A stretch of 64,000 nt of DNA from Amycolatopsis sp. QT-25 (GTDB lineage: Bacteria > Actinomycetota > Actinomycetes > Mycobacteriales > Pseudonocardiaceae), in assembly GCF_029369745.1 (NCBI RefSeq), contig NZ_CP120210.1:2232001-2296000 (forward strand). Direction: 5' to 3'. The notes beneath the pieces were generated by a model. It did no database searches and was not told where the DNA came from. It saw nothing but the letters and a program-made list of their open reading frames with translations. Of this stretch, positions 28,067 to 37,607 are shown one piece after another. Every line of letters begins with the position of its first letter. The stretch's first letter is position 1. A program made the translations under genes and the position numbers.

Positions 28067-29536
28067 TTAGCTGAACCAGCGCCGCATGCGCGCCCACAGG
28101 CCGTGCTGGTGGATGTGCACGCCGCCGGCAATGTGCCCGGCCTGGACCATCGGACCGAACACGGTGCCCGACAGCGAATTGTCGATGTGTTCGACCGGAG
28201 CCTCGGCCATTGGCCGAACCACACGCACCGTGTACCCGGCCAGACCCGCGCTGCCATCGACTGTGTCCGTGTCGATCTGGCCGAGCATGTGGCGCGCGGC
28301 GGCCTCAGTGGCGGCCGCCAGCCCCGGCTCGGAGTCGTGCTTGGGCTTGATGTCTCCCAGTTCTGCCGCGACCGAGTTCAGCTCGTCGTCGATCTGCCGC
28401 AGCTCCTGCCGCGCTTCGGTGGCTGTTCGGTCCATCTCAGCCCCCTGGCGCCCCATCTCGGCCTCCTGGCGCCGCAGCTCGGCAGTGATCGGGTCAGCGT
28501 CGTCGAGGTTCCAAAATTGCGTGTATCTGCCGAGGATCACGCGGTCCGTCGCGGCGATCACTTTGCCTACCTTCGCGGCCAGCCTCCGCCATTTCTGCCG
28601 GTCCTGGGGCGCGATCACGTGCCTGCGGATCGCGAAGAGCTGCCGGTAGGTCTCTTCGACCGTGCCGTGTGATCGCAGCTCGGCCAGGCGTGCCCGCCAC
28701 TGTTGGACGAGCGCGGGATTGACCTCGGCGATCGAGGACAGGTGCCGGTCAAGGCCGTCGTACTGCGCCCGCAGCTCGTCGGTCATCCGTGAACCGAGCC
28801 GGTCCGCTGACCGTGACCGCCACTTCGCGCGCGAGAGTTCGGGTCGGTCGACGACGCGGTGCAAGTGGTGCTGGCGCTGCCGGAGCGCGCGTTGCCGAGC
28901 ACTCAGCTCGGCGGCGCGTTTCGTCCAACCCAGGTCCGCGGCGACCTGCTTACACAGGTCGTACAGCGAATCCGCTGATCGCGGCCGCAGCCGGATGAGC
29001 ACCGCGGTCCGCTCGGCGAAGCTCAACAAGAGCACGGCGGGTATCTGCGCCTCCGTGATGCCGAAGTACGACGCGCAGCGCGACGCAGCTTCGGTCCACG
29101 CGTTGCGGTGCTCCTGTGGAGGACGGGGAGGCACCGCCTCCGCACGCCCCCGCAATTGATCCCCGTGCACCGAGCCAACGAAACACCGATTGAACCCGAA
29201 GTCGTGATCCTCGGGCGGGACCAGGCGCAGGTCGTGCATGGCGGCGCACTCATACACAATTGGGTACCGGATCTTTGCGGTGCGCACCTCCGGATCCGGA
29301 CTGAGCACTGCGATGAGCTGACCTGTCACGTCATGCACACTGGTCCACTCCTCGGACAGCTCATTCAGCTGCGCCGAAGCGTCCGCGTTTCGGGTCAGCG
29401 CCACCATGAGACCGTTGTAGCCGGCTTCTTCCGCGCCACGCACCACGTGGGTGAGCAGCGCGGCCGTTGTCGTCGGGGCGGACCACATGTCGTCTATCTT
29501 GGCGGAAGAAGCAGGGTGCGGGCCTGGTTTCGTCAC
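28067..29536 (-). CDS. 489-residue protein with conflict-system C-terminal motif, coupled to DUF6262
   Basis: GTG at 29536 overlaps the TGA of the DUF6262 gene. Residues 1-150 form a mixed alpha/beta domain (NGLMVALTRNADASAQLNEL, DVTGQLIAVLSPDPEV). The middle is helical and very charged, with coiled coil around RRQEAEMGRQGAEMDRTATE. The tail reads NSLSGTVFGPMVQAGHIAGG followed by VHIHQHG. This N-x-x-S-G-x-V-x-G-x-x-V-Q-A-x-x-I-x-G-G-V-H motif is common in actinobacterial conflict/NLR-like proteins. No catalytic domain is recognised, so the effector function is unknown. Confidence 0.7.
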   Translation of the reverse strand: MTKPGPHPASSAKIDDMWSAPTTTAALLTHVVRGAEEAGYNGLMVALTRNADASAQLNELSEEWTSVHDVTGQLIAVLSPDPEVRTAKIRYPIVYECAAMHDLRLVPPEDHDFGFNRCFVGSVHGDQLRGRAEAVPPRPPQEHRNAWTEAASRCASYFGITEAQIPAVLLLSFAERTAVLIRLRPRSADSLYDLCKQVAADLGWTKRAAELSARQRALRQRQHHLHRVVDRPELSRAKWRSRSADRLGSRMTDELRAQYDGLDRHLSSIAEVNPALVQQWRARLAELRSHGTVEETYRQLFAIRRHVIAPQDRQKWRRLAAKVGKVIAATDRVILGRYTQFWNLDDADPITAELRRQEAEMGRQGAEMDRTATEARQELRQIDDELNSVAAELGDIKPKHDSEPGLAAATEAAARHMLGQIDTDTVDGSAGLAGYTVRVVRPMAEAPVEHIDNSLSGTVFGPMVQAGHIAGGVHIHQHGLWARMRRWFS

Positions 29537-29997
29537 TCACCGGCCAACCGCCGCCGGAGCAGAAGTAGTTCGCCCTGGTGGGCTGCCTCCTGTGCTCGGC
29601 GGAGCTCTGCAACCTCCTCCCGGTGTCGGCGGCGGGTGTCGGCGAGTTGCTGGCTGAGCCTGCGGACGAGCGTGCTGGCCGCCGCCTCGGCATCAGGGTG
29701 ATCACCGGCATGAGCGGTCATGCGTGACGAACGCGCCCGCCGCAGGACCTCGACCTGGGGTCGAAGGTCAGGGTGACGGTAGATGAAGTCGGTGGACACC
29801 CCAGCCGCGGCGGCGATGCCAGCAACGGTCACCGGTGTCTGGCCCTTGCGGGCCTCGCGCAGCGCCGCTTGAACGGCCTTTTCCGCGGTCTCCCGGCGTC
29901 GGCGAGTTGCGTCGGCAAGCGCGGCGATGCTGCGGCTCACTCGGGGGTCTTCGTTCGGTCTGCGCTGCTGAGCTGGATCACCAGCACCGAACAGCAC
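29533..29997 (-). CDS. DUF6262 / Tn554 TnpC-like protein
   Basis: 154 residues. RSIAALADATRRRRETAEKAVQAAL then TVAGIAAAAGVSTDFIYRHP (TetR-like HTH) and a coiled coil with LADTRRRHREEVAELRRAQE. This is the DUF6262 pattern found as the third gene of Tn554-type elements behind two tyrosine recombinases. No recombinase precedes it here; the upstream DNA is a LuxR gene on the other strand, so the element is truncated. Confidence 0.75.
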   Translation of the reverse strand: MLFGAGDPAQQRRPNEDPRVSRSIAALADATRRRRETAEKAVQAALREARKGQTPVTVAGIAAAAGVSTDFIYRHPDLRPQVEVLRRARSSRMTAHAGDHPDAEAAASTLVRRLSQQLADTRRRHREEVAELRRAQEAAHQGELLLLRRRLAGE

Positions 29998-30516
29998 TTG
30001 CTACTGCAGGTGCTGGCTCAGCACCCCAATGTCGAAGTCTCACTCAACACGATCGTCCACACCGTGTGGAGCGGTCCCCCACCGGAGATGTGGTTCGACG
30101 AGCTGATCAAGCATGTTGCCCACCTTCGGCAGCTCCTGCGTAGAGGGAAACAGGCGGCGGACATCGAACGCTCCTCTCATGGATACCGGCTGGTAATCTT
30201 GCGACCCGGTGAGAAACGCCCACTGCCACCTGCCACGATGGGAGCTCTGGCCACTTTGGGGCTGAGCAAGCGAGAAGGAGAGGTACTCGTAATGCTCGCG
30301 CAGGGCATGACGAACCGGCAGATCTCGCAGCGCGCGCTCCTGCCAATGCGCATCGTCGAGGAGAACATCGCCTTCCTCTACCGAAAACTGGGTCTCCGGT
30401 CGCGAAACGAGGTAGCTGACTTCGTCGCCGGACTCGCCGATGCCGTCCCGGCCCGTGGCCGCAACGTAAACCAGCTCGTGACGCGATACGAAGCCAGCGG
30501 AACCGAGGATCATTAG
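29950..30516 (+). pseudogene. regulator with OmpR-type wing and LuxR HTH, 5'-truncated
   Basis: LLLQVLAQHPNVEVSLNTIV HTVWSG...FDELIKHVAHLRQLLR...SSHGYRLVI is an OmpR-like winged helix; LGLSKREGEVLVMLAQGMTN then RLGLRSRNEVADFV-like text is a LuxR/GerE HTH. Two DNA-binding domains in one chain are uncommon. The frame is open back to 29773, but that part is antisense to DUF6262 and lacks a good start, so the gene probably lost its N-terminus at that junction. Confidence 0.55.
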
Positions 30517-30636
30517 CCCATCGGCGCCCGAGCCGACCGTAGACATGTGTTCGGAAAACGATCCAATCCCGAACATCCGCTCGCGGTTCGCTGGCACGGC
30601 GAACCTCGTGGTGCGGGTGTTCGGGAACTCGTTCAG

Positions 30637-31061
30637 CTACGCCTCTTGATCTCTGGCAGGGGTGGAAGGAGAGACTTCCTCGTCCAGCTCACGGTGCGCG
30701 GCAGTATCGAAACGCTCGCGGAAGACGTGCAGGTATTCCCACACCTCTTCACCGTCCGGTGTGCCGTGCCAAAACGCCTCGTTCAGCGCGTCCGCGAACT
30801 CTTTCGCCGGCTTCCTGAGCTGCGAGGAGGCGATGATCGCGAGGCGATGGTAGTTCAGCCACAGGAGATGGATGGTCGGGGGATCGCGATCGGGGCGATG
30901 ATTGACGACCTGGTCGACTTCCTGCGCGGACACCAGCAGTGCATCGACTGCCTGTCGGAGAATTTCGCGGCGATGAGCGGCGCGCTCCCGTTGCTCGCGC
31001 AGTTCGGCGTCGTGCCTAGCCGATCGCTGGCTTCTGACGCCGATCAGCCCGCCCAAGTCCG
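30637..31061 (-). pseudogene. hypothetical protein, 5'-truncated by IS256 copy A
   Basis: GGLIGVRSQRSARHDAELRE QRERAAHRREILRQAVDALL and then WLNYHRLAIIASSQLRKPAK form a helical protein of the type that normally starts with a membrane helix ending GGLIG. The frame runs into the IS256 end at 31062, so the start is lost. A TTG at 31056 could in principle serve as a start. Confidence 0.6.
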
Positions 31062-32469
31062 GGGTCTATCCCATGATCGGTGTTTCCGGCGTTGTTGATC
31101 AGTAGGTTTCGGCTCCCGGCCAGCGGTCACCGAACGTGATAGCGAACGCGTTGATCACTGGCTTCCAGCGCATCGTCCATCGAGCGCGGCCCGTCCCGGC
31201 CGGGTCCAGGCTGCGGGTCACAAGGTACAGGCATTTCATCGCGGCCTGTTCGGTCGGGAAATGCCCTCGCGCGCGGATCGCCCGCCGATAGCGAGCGTTC
31301 AGCGACTCGATCGCGTTCGTGGAGCAGATCATCGTCCGGATCTCGACGTCGTAGTCGAGGAACGGCGTGAACTCATCCCAAGCATTGCGCCATAAACGAA
31401 TCACCGCTCCATGCTTCGCGCCCCATTTCTCTTCGAATTCGTCGAGGGCGGCCACCGCGGCGTCCGGACTGGATGCAGTGTAAATGAGTTTGATATCGCG
31501 TTTCACCGCGTCCCAATCCCGGCGGGACACAAGTCGGAAGGTGTTGCGAATCAAGTGCACAATGCAGGTCTGAACAATAGTTTGCGGCCACACATCCGCC
31601 ACGACGTCGGGCAGGCCTTTCAGTCCGTCGCAGATGAGGAAGAACACGTCCCGTACGCCCCGGTTCTTCAGGTCGATCAGCACGCTCATCCAGAACTTCG
31701 CGCCCTCGCCGCCGGTGCCCATCCACAGCCCCAGGACGTCCTTGTGACCGTCCACGGTGACCCCGATAGCAGCGTAGACGGGCCCGGTTGGCGACCTGCC
31801 CGTCGCGGACCTTGACGTGGATCGCGTCGATGAACACAGCTACGTACACCGGGTCGAGCGGGCGGTTGGCCCAGTCGTTCATCTCGGCGACGACCTTGTC
31901 AGTGATCCGCGAGATCGTTTCCTTGCTGACCGAGGACCCGTAGATCTCGGCGAAATGCGCCGAGATATCCCCAGTCGTTATTCCCTTCGCATACAACGAC
32001 AGCACGATCTCATCCATTTCGATGAGCCGCCGTTGTCGCTTCTTCACGATCTGCGGCTCGAACGTGCTCTCCCGATCCCGTGGCACGGTGATGCCGACCT
32101 CGCCCGCGGCATCAGAAACCACCGTTTTCGGCCGGGTGCCGTTCCGGACATTCGTTGACCCGCGTTCCGGGTCGGCCTAATTCTTCTCGTGCCCGAGGTG
32201 CTCGGCCATTTCCTCGTTGAGCGCAGTTTCCAGCACGTTTTTGGTGAACAGTTTCAGCAGGCCGTCCGGGCCGGTCAGCGCCAGCCCGCGGGCCTTGGCC
32301 TCGGCCACCATCGCCGCCGCGGCGGGCCTGCTCCGGCGACAGCTCCCGCGCCGGCTCCAACTCACTCTTGCGTGGACTCACAACCTCGAATGTCATCACT
32401 CACAGTGCCCATCCCGCCGGACCTCAGCCCAGCGTGCCGGGCCGAAAACACCGATCCTGGAACAGTCCC
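31062..32469 (-). mobile_element. IS256-family insertion sequence, copy A (defective)
   Basis: 1,408 bp. Imperfect ends: 31062-31089 (GGGTCTATCCCATGATCGGT GTTTCCGG) and, on the other strand from 32469, GGGACTGTTCCAGGATCGGT GTTTTCGG. The encoded transposase is broken. No matching 8-bp target duplication is seen, and both flanking genes lack their 5' ends, which suggests a deletion next to the insertion. Confidence 0.75.
31099..32399 (-). pseudogene. IS256 transposase with two frameshifts and a nonsense codon
   Basis: Pieces in order: SPRKSELEPARELSPEQA | AAAMVAEAKARGLALTGPDG LLKLFTKNVLETALNEEMAE HLGHEKN, TAG at 32177-32179 (a Gln codon in copy B), then VGITVPRDRESTFEPQIVKK to IDAIHVKVRDGQVANR, a one-base insertion near 31783, then DVLGLWMGTGGEGAKFW...FLICDGLKGLP...CSTNAIESLNARYRRAIRAR. 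The IS256 DDE core is present but cannot be translated as one chain. Confidence 0.9.
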
Positions 32470-33226
32470 CGATCTGGACGGCCTGCTCGTACTGCCAGCC
32501 GGGAAAACCGCCTCGGACGGCCCGTTCCCACTCGTCACGATCGTGCATGGAGGCCCCGACGACCGGTACGCCGATCGCCTCCAATTGTTCTCGTTCCACG
32601 GTGCACGGGCACAGTGGCTGGCCACCGCTGGATACGCGGTATTCCTGCCCAATCCGCGCGGCGGCCGGGGCCACGGTCACGAGTTCGCGGCCAGCGTCGC
32701 GGGCAGGGTCGGCCGGGAGGAGTGGTCCGACATCCTGACCGGGATCGACCTGCTCATCGCCGAGGGCATCGCCGACCCCGATCGGCTGGGCATCGCCGGC
32801 GGGAGCCACGGCGGGTTCATGGCCGCGTGGGCGATCGGGCAGACAAACCGGTTTCGCGCCGCGCTGGTCAACGCGGGTATCACCGACTGGGGGATGCTCG
32901 CCGCGACCGGGGAGCACGGCCAGCTCGACGGCGCGCTCAGCGGCAGTATCGGGTGGGAGGGGATCGGCCCACACCCGCACGACGCGGTCAGCCCGATCTC
33001 CTTTGCCAGCCGCGTCCGCACCCCGGTGCTCATCCTGCACGGCGCGGAGGACACCAACGTCCCCCTCGGCCAAGCCGTGTACTTCCACCGGGCACTGCGC
33101 CATTTCGGCGCCGAGCACGAATTCGTGATCTACCCGCGAGAGGGTCACTCGATTCGGGAACGTAACCACCAACTCGACGTCCTGCGCCGCACCCGTGCCT
33201 GGTTCGACCGCTGGCTCCGGAACTGA
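32470..33226 (+). pseudogene. S9 (prolyl oligopeptidase-type) serine peptidase, catalytic domain only
   Basis: The frame continues into the IS, so the start is lost. FPLVTIVHGGPDDRYADRLQ, nucleophile Ser in IAGGSHGGFMAAW, Asp in HGAEDTNVPLGQA and His in YPREGHSIRERN make the full S9 catalytic triad. The N-terminal beta-propeller is missing, cut exactly at the IS256 end. Could still fold, but has no start signal of its own. Confidence 0.8.
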
Positions 33227-33443
33227 CCGGGATGCCTGGTCCTGGCCTCATTGTTTCTCGCTGACGACCGCGGTCGGGCAGCGGTGTGGAGGCGCTGGTC
33301 GGGCTCTGGTCCGGAGCCGATCCACTGGCTTTTGGCTTGCTTGCTGGTCCTACCGGCAGGGCAGGTGTGCTCGGGCAGACCAGCCGCGCTCGGCGGCAGG
33401 AGCGGACGTCTGCGTTCTGGAAAAGAAGCGGAGGAACGATTCG

Positions 33444-33821
33444 TTGCCTGCCAACATTGGGTCTGTGGATGTCGCATGGCCGGAACGGCGCGAGGATGTG
33501 ATCGCCGCACTCGGAGTCCTCGCAGCAGAGCGTCCTGCGCTAAACGGTGCGGGCCCGGACACCCGATTTCCCGATCTCACGAGCGCTGTCCACTGGTTGG
33601 TGGATGACACTCCGTGGGATTTGGTGGATCCGGTCACGTCTGTTGGGACAATCCTCCGCAACGGTGACGAGGCCGACGTGATCCGCGCGGTCGTGACCGC
33701 AGTCGTCGCCGTGTCGGATTGCCAGGGCGCCGCGGCTTCGGATGTGGCCTGGTTCGCTGACAGTGGCTGGTGCGAGGTCCGGCGACTCGCCGCCGAGGCG
33801 CTGACCTGTCTGGCATCGTGA
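33444..33821 (+). CDS. SCO4402-family small hypothetical protein
   Basis: 125 residues from TTG at 33444 with GGAGG eight bases upstream. VAWPERREDVIAALGVLAAE, then DLTSAVHWLVDDTPWDLVDP, and IRAVVTAVVAVSDCQGAAAS. I recognise the SCO4402 pattern of Streptomyces orphan genes. Function unknown; such proteins often sit beside polymorphic-toxin loci as possible immunity proteins. Confidence 0.65.
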   Translation: MPANIGSVDVAWPERREDVIAALGVLAAERPALNGAGPDTRFPDLTSAVHWLVDDTPWDLVDPVTSVGTILRNGDEADVIRAVVTAVVAVSDCQGAAASDVAWFADSGWCEVRRLAAEALTCLAS

Positions 33822-33998
33822 ACCCCGAAAGTGGGCTCCCTCGGCTCGTGGGCAGGTACGTGCGCCGTCACGCCGCGACCAGCGGCACGAGCGGATGCTC
33901 GGCGGCGGTCGCCGCGCGATCGTGTGACCGCACTGTGCAGACCGTTGATGTGCGCGGAAGCCGCTCACCGTGCGACGTATGCGGGCATACTCTGCGGC

Positions 33999-34427
33999 GT
34001 GGATCTCTTCATGTTCTTCCCGGTCGTGGTCGTGGTCATGGTCGTCCTTCTCGGCGTGATGCTGCTGGTGGCGTTCACCAGAAAAGGTTCGGTGGCCACC
34101 ATCGCGATGACCGCTCGGCGAATCAAGCTGCACACGACGGCACCGCCGGAGATGGTCTATACCTGGCTCACCCAGCACTGCCCGACCGGGTACTCGGTCG
34201 AGGATCACGATGCCGCCCGCGGCATCGTGATCCTGTCGTCCCGACCGACGGCCTTCACCTGGGGCTTCTTCTACCCGGCTGTCATCCACGCGGAGGGCGC
34301 CGGGACGCGCGTGGACCTCGGGATCAAGTCGAAGCTGTTCCAGTACGGGCCGTTGGTCACACGAGCGCACGGAAAACTCGCGCACGCACTGGCCAGTCTG
34401 ACTCAAGGCCACATCAAAGGCGACTGA
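33999..34427 (+). CDS. membrane-anchored hypothetical protein
   Basis: 142 residues from GTG 33999 (ATG 34011 possible). One long N-terminal helix (FFPVVVVVMVVLLGVMLLVA) then a soluble domain with KLHTTAPPEMVYTWLTQHCP and AARGIVILSSRPTAFTWGFF, an alpha/beta pattern like SRPBCC/START-type folds. Not recognised. Confidence 0.6.
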   Translation: MDLFMFFPVVVVVMVVLLGVMLLVAFTRKGSVATIAMTARRIKLHTTAPPEMVYTWLTQHCPTGYSVEDHDAARGIVILSSRPTAFTWGFFYPAVIHAEGAGTRVDLGIKSKLFQYGPLVTRAHGKLAHALASLTQGHIKGD

Positions 34428-34479
34428 CCCAAACGATGCAGAATATCGGCGCACCGGGTCGTTGCGGAGGGTGCCGCCG

Positions 34480-34617
34480 TGGTGGTCGGGGCACGCACAG
34501 CGGTCGCCGCCGCTTTGGCCGAGTTCGGTCGGCTGGACGACGCGGTCAACAACGAGAGGAGGCCGCGTTCACCACCGGCGTGGCGCTGCCGATCGACGGT
34601 GGCACCACCGCGCAGTA
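34480..34617 (+). pseudogene. short-chain dehydrogenase remnant with internal deletion
   Basis: AVAAALAEFGRLDDAVNN (middle of an SDR) is joined out of frame to EEAAFTTGVALPIDGGTTAQ, the usual SDR end. Most of the catalytic domain between them is gone. Confidence 0.65.
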
Positions 34618-34763
34618 AGTTTCCCGTCGCCGAGTGCCTGCTCAGCGGCATGAGAGGGCGTTGCGAGCAACCTGCGCGCTCAGAGCGGGCAGCGATCCGG
34701 CGCCCAGGCGATGAGGCAAGTTCGGTGCACTGCGGGGCGTGGAAGATGTGAGATGGTCGTAAG

Positions 34764-35543
34764 GTGACGAGAAGTGCTGCGGAGTTCGACCGCTGGTATG
34801 CGGATCGCGTCGAGTCGCCGGTTGCCGATGAACTTGTGCAGCGCATGCTTGGCCTTCCGCCGGACCTGCAATCCACCAGTCTGCTGAGCGGAGCCGGGCT
34901 CGATGAGGTTGTGACGGCGCTTGGCCTGCGTGGTGGGCAAGTTTTGCTGGATCTGGCGTGCGGTCGGGGAGGGTATGGGCTGGAGATCGCGCGGCGCAGC
35001 GGTTCCCGGGTTGTCGGCGTGGACTTTTCGGCGGTCGCCATCGAGCAGGCTCAGCGTCGAGCACAGACACTGGAGCTGGCGGATCAAGCCGACTTCCGGG
35101 TGGGTGAGCTGACCCGCACAGGACTCCGCACGGCGTCGGTTGACGCCGTGCTCATCGTCGACTCCATCCAGTTCGCCGAGCCGAAGCTGGACGCTCTGCG
35201 AGAGTGCCGGCGAGTTCTCCTCCCCGGCGGACGCATCGTCGTCACCTGCTGGGAAGCCCTGGACGACACCGACGAGCGGTTGTCACCGCGAATGCGGCAA
35301 CTGGATCTGCTCAAGCAACTACCGCGCGCTGGATTCGTGAACGTCGAGGTCACCGACAAACCGGCATGGCGTATGGCCGAACAAGCGCTGTGGCAGAAGG
35401 CGCTCACCGTCAACGCCGACGATGACCTCGCGATGCAGTCGATGCAAGAAGAGGCGCAACGAGTCCTGGCCACCTTCGACGGATTGAGACGTGTCCTGGC
35501 CACGGCATGCACGCCCAACCCAGTTCACGCTTCGCCGGCGTAG
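34764..35543 (+). CDS. class I SAM-dependent methyltransferase
   Basis: 259 residues from GTG 34764. Motif I VLLDLACGRGGYGLEIA, then VVGVDFSAVAIEQAQRRA, motif II VDAVLIVDSIQF and motif III LLPGGRIVVTCWEA. A UbiE/Erg6-like small-molecule methyltransferase. The start is preceded by GTAAG only, a weak site. The substrate is unknown; neighbours are remnants, so context does not help. Confidence 0.88.
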   Translation: MTRSAAEFDRWYADRVESPVADELVQRMLGLPPDLQSTSLLSGAGLDEVVTALGLRGGQVLLDLACGRGGYGLEIARRSGSRVVGVDFSAVAIEQAQRRAQTLELADQADFRVGELTRTGLRTASVDAVLIVDSIQFAEPKLDALRECRRVLLPGGRIVVTCWEALDDTDERLSPRMRQLDLLKQLPRAGFVNVEVTDKPAWRMAEQALWQKALTVNADDDLAMQSMQEEAQRVLATFDGLRRVLATACTPNPVHASPA

Positions 35544-35696
35544 CAGCGGCAGCCCGCGCCAGCGAGACCAACACCCGCTGTTGGCGACGATCAACAATCA
35601 CTCCGCGGACGCTGGCGTACTGGCGCTGTTCGCCACACCGGTCAAGCTCGTGAGGTGGGTCTGACCTCGGGTACGAAATTGCGCCAGGATGGTCCG

Positions 35697-36042
35697 GTGG
35701 CAAGCACTGTCAACGCGTTGATCTTGGGTGGGGCTCTCCTGGCTGAATCGGATATGCCACCTGGCGCCCGTCAGATCGCTCTTCCGGTCGGTGGTCTGCG
35801 GCTGATGCCGGTCACCCGGCGGCTGTCTGAGCGCATGTTGAATGATCCTGGCGATGACGAGGTTGTCGAAGGCATTTACGAGTCGACCAGAGGACTGGTT
35901 CGCTGGGCACAGCGCCTGTCACAGGGTAGGCAGGTGCTCTACGTCCACAGAGTTCTTCGGCAGTGCCGGATTGCAGGCTACCGTGGGATGGACAGACGAA
36001 GAGCTGTTCTTCGACCCCCTCCTTCACCTGCACGAATGACAT
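35697..36042 (+). pseudogene. hypothetical protein with frameshift
   Basis: VASTVNALILGGALLAESDM, LRLMPVTRRLSERMLNDPGD and RLSQGRQVLYVH break into a second frame, TEFFGSAGLQATVGWTDEEL FFDPLLHLHE. The joined product is a Streptomyces-type hypothetical (YVHTEFFGG..Q.A..W). One base change restores it. Confidence 0.6.
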
Positions 36043-36172
36043 GGAAGATCCGCCATACCAACTGGTTCCGCCGTCGGAGATGGCCATCAATGCCGGGTTG
36101 CGGGCGCTCGGAGGCACCGCAGCGCCGGGCCAGGACGAGTACGCCACCGCTGGCCTGGAAGCACATCGCTGA
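36041..36172 (+). CDS. 43-residue small ORF
   Basis: MEDPPYQLVPPSEMAINAGL then RALGGTAAPGQDEYATAGLE. Starts at the stop of the preceding broken gene (TGACATG), as a coupled second gene would. Likely short partner of unknown role; may itself be truncated. Confidence 0.45.
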   Translation: MEDPPYQLVPPSEMAINAGLRALGGTAAPGQDEYATAGLEAHR

Positions 36173-36250
36173 AGCGACGATTCGATCAGCGGGTAACCGG
36201 CGTGGGCACGTTTCGGGCTGCGCGCACAGCGGCATGGGTGGTTGATGCTG

Positions 36251-36830
36251 TCAGTCGTCATCGCCCATGACGTCCGGGAGTGGATTTCGTGTGATCGCAG
36301 CGACGTTGAGTGTGCGATGGAAGTGCCGCTCGCCGACCTCTATCACCCACCAGCCGGGTTGCAGTCGCCCGAGCACGTCGGTGTGCCGCCAGCAGAGCGA
36401 CGATGCTCGCGAGCTGGTCCTGTTCGAAGGGCGCCAGCGGCAACGCGTACCGGTGTTCCGGCAGCAACTCGTCGACCACGGCGTACGCGGAGCGCAGGTC
36501 GACCATGTCGGCCTCATGCCGGAACACCGCGAAGCCACCGCCTTCGAACCCGTCCCGCCGCTCATGCTTCACAGGCCCGCGATCATCGGCCAGTCGCCTG
36601 AGCCTCCCCAGCTCCGCGGCGCTCACCTCGCGGTAGTCGTCGTAGGAGTTCCGTTCGTAGGTTTTCGACAGGCCATCGCTCGGCGTCCACACACCGTGCC
36701 CGACATACCTCTGCTCGTCGTGAGAGCCGATACTGCGGTACAGGCCCACGGCATTACCGACATCGGCCATGCCACGTCCGCCTTCGAACAACGCGAAGTA
36801 CTGGTAGTCGGTCAGATAAAGCTCGAACAC
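36251..36830 (-). pseudogene. hypothetical protein with one frameshift near its C-terminus
   Basis: MFELYLTDYQYFALFEGGRG, KTYERNSYDDYREVSAAELG, LPEHRYALPLAPFEQDQLAS, then a one-base slip near 36385 after LLAAH; the other frame gives DVLGRLQPGWWVIEVGERHF. The joined protein would have ~190 residues. Family not recognised. Confidence 0.55.
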
Positions 36831-37110
36831 GCGATCACCCCCTCAGCGATCATCCGATCCTAACGAGCAGACCGGCGTCCGGGAGGCATACCAGGCTCTC
36901 CAGCCGGAGACACTGATCACGCCTCTGCCTGCGGGGAAGCCGAAACGAAGACCAGCGCATGAGCCCGTCACGAACCGGTCTTCGGGCCCGGGCATCCAAC
37001 GGCCGAAAGCTCTCTGGACGAACCACCAACGCCCGCTCATCGGCAGAAGCGGACGTGGGTCTGTACTAACCCGGGGCGGTGGGACGTAGGTGATGGCAAT
37101 CCACTCATCC

Positions 37111-37425
37111 TTATGAACAAACGCGCAGGCCGCCGCCCGGACCGCCGAAGAACAGCTCGACATCCTCGGCGGGGAACTCGAACCCGTCCTGAGCGAGGCG
37201 TTGGGCGGGGTCGCGCGCATCCTGCAGGCCGAGACCGATGTCGAGAGCACTCTCGCCGCGATCGTGAAGGCCGCGGTCGAGCACCTCGACAGCGCCGCCG
37301 AGGCCGGGATCTCTTTGGTGGAGCGCGGCGGGATCCGCACCGTCGCTCCCGCCAGCAAATTCGTAACCATGATCGACGAGGTGCAGTACCGCACACAGCA
37401 GGGTCCCTGTGTTGACGCGATTCCG
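37111..37425 (+). pseudogene. GAF(-ANTAR) regulator, N-terminal fragment
   Basis: EEQLDILGGELEPVLSEALG, then RILQAETDVESTLAAIVKAA, AGISLVERGGIRTVAPAS and YRTQQGPCVDAI match the N-terminal GAF domain of actinomycete GAF-ANTAR antiterminators. Similarity stops after CVDAI and no ANTAR domain follows. Confidence 0.65.
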
Positions 37426-37607
37426 GCCCACCGGCGATGGGCCCGTGTGCCGGGTCCGAACGTTGAGCACCCGAGCAGCCACGCTGCTACCACAGGTGGT
37501 CCAACAGGGTCATACGGACCGTCAAGCCCCGAAGTTTCTTCGGGAGCACCGCTGACACGTCACCACCGGGAGACGGGCTGGTCACCGGCGGGCGTTGACG
37601 GTGACCC

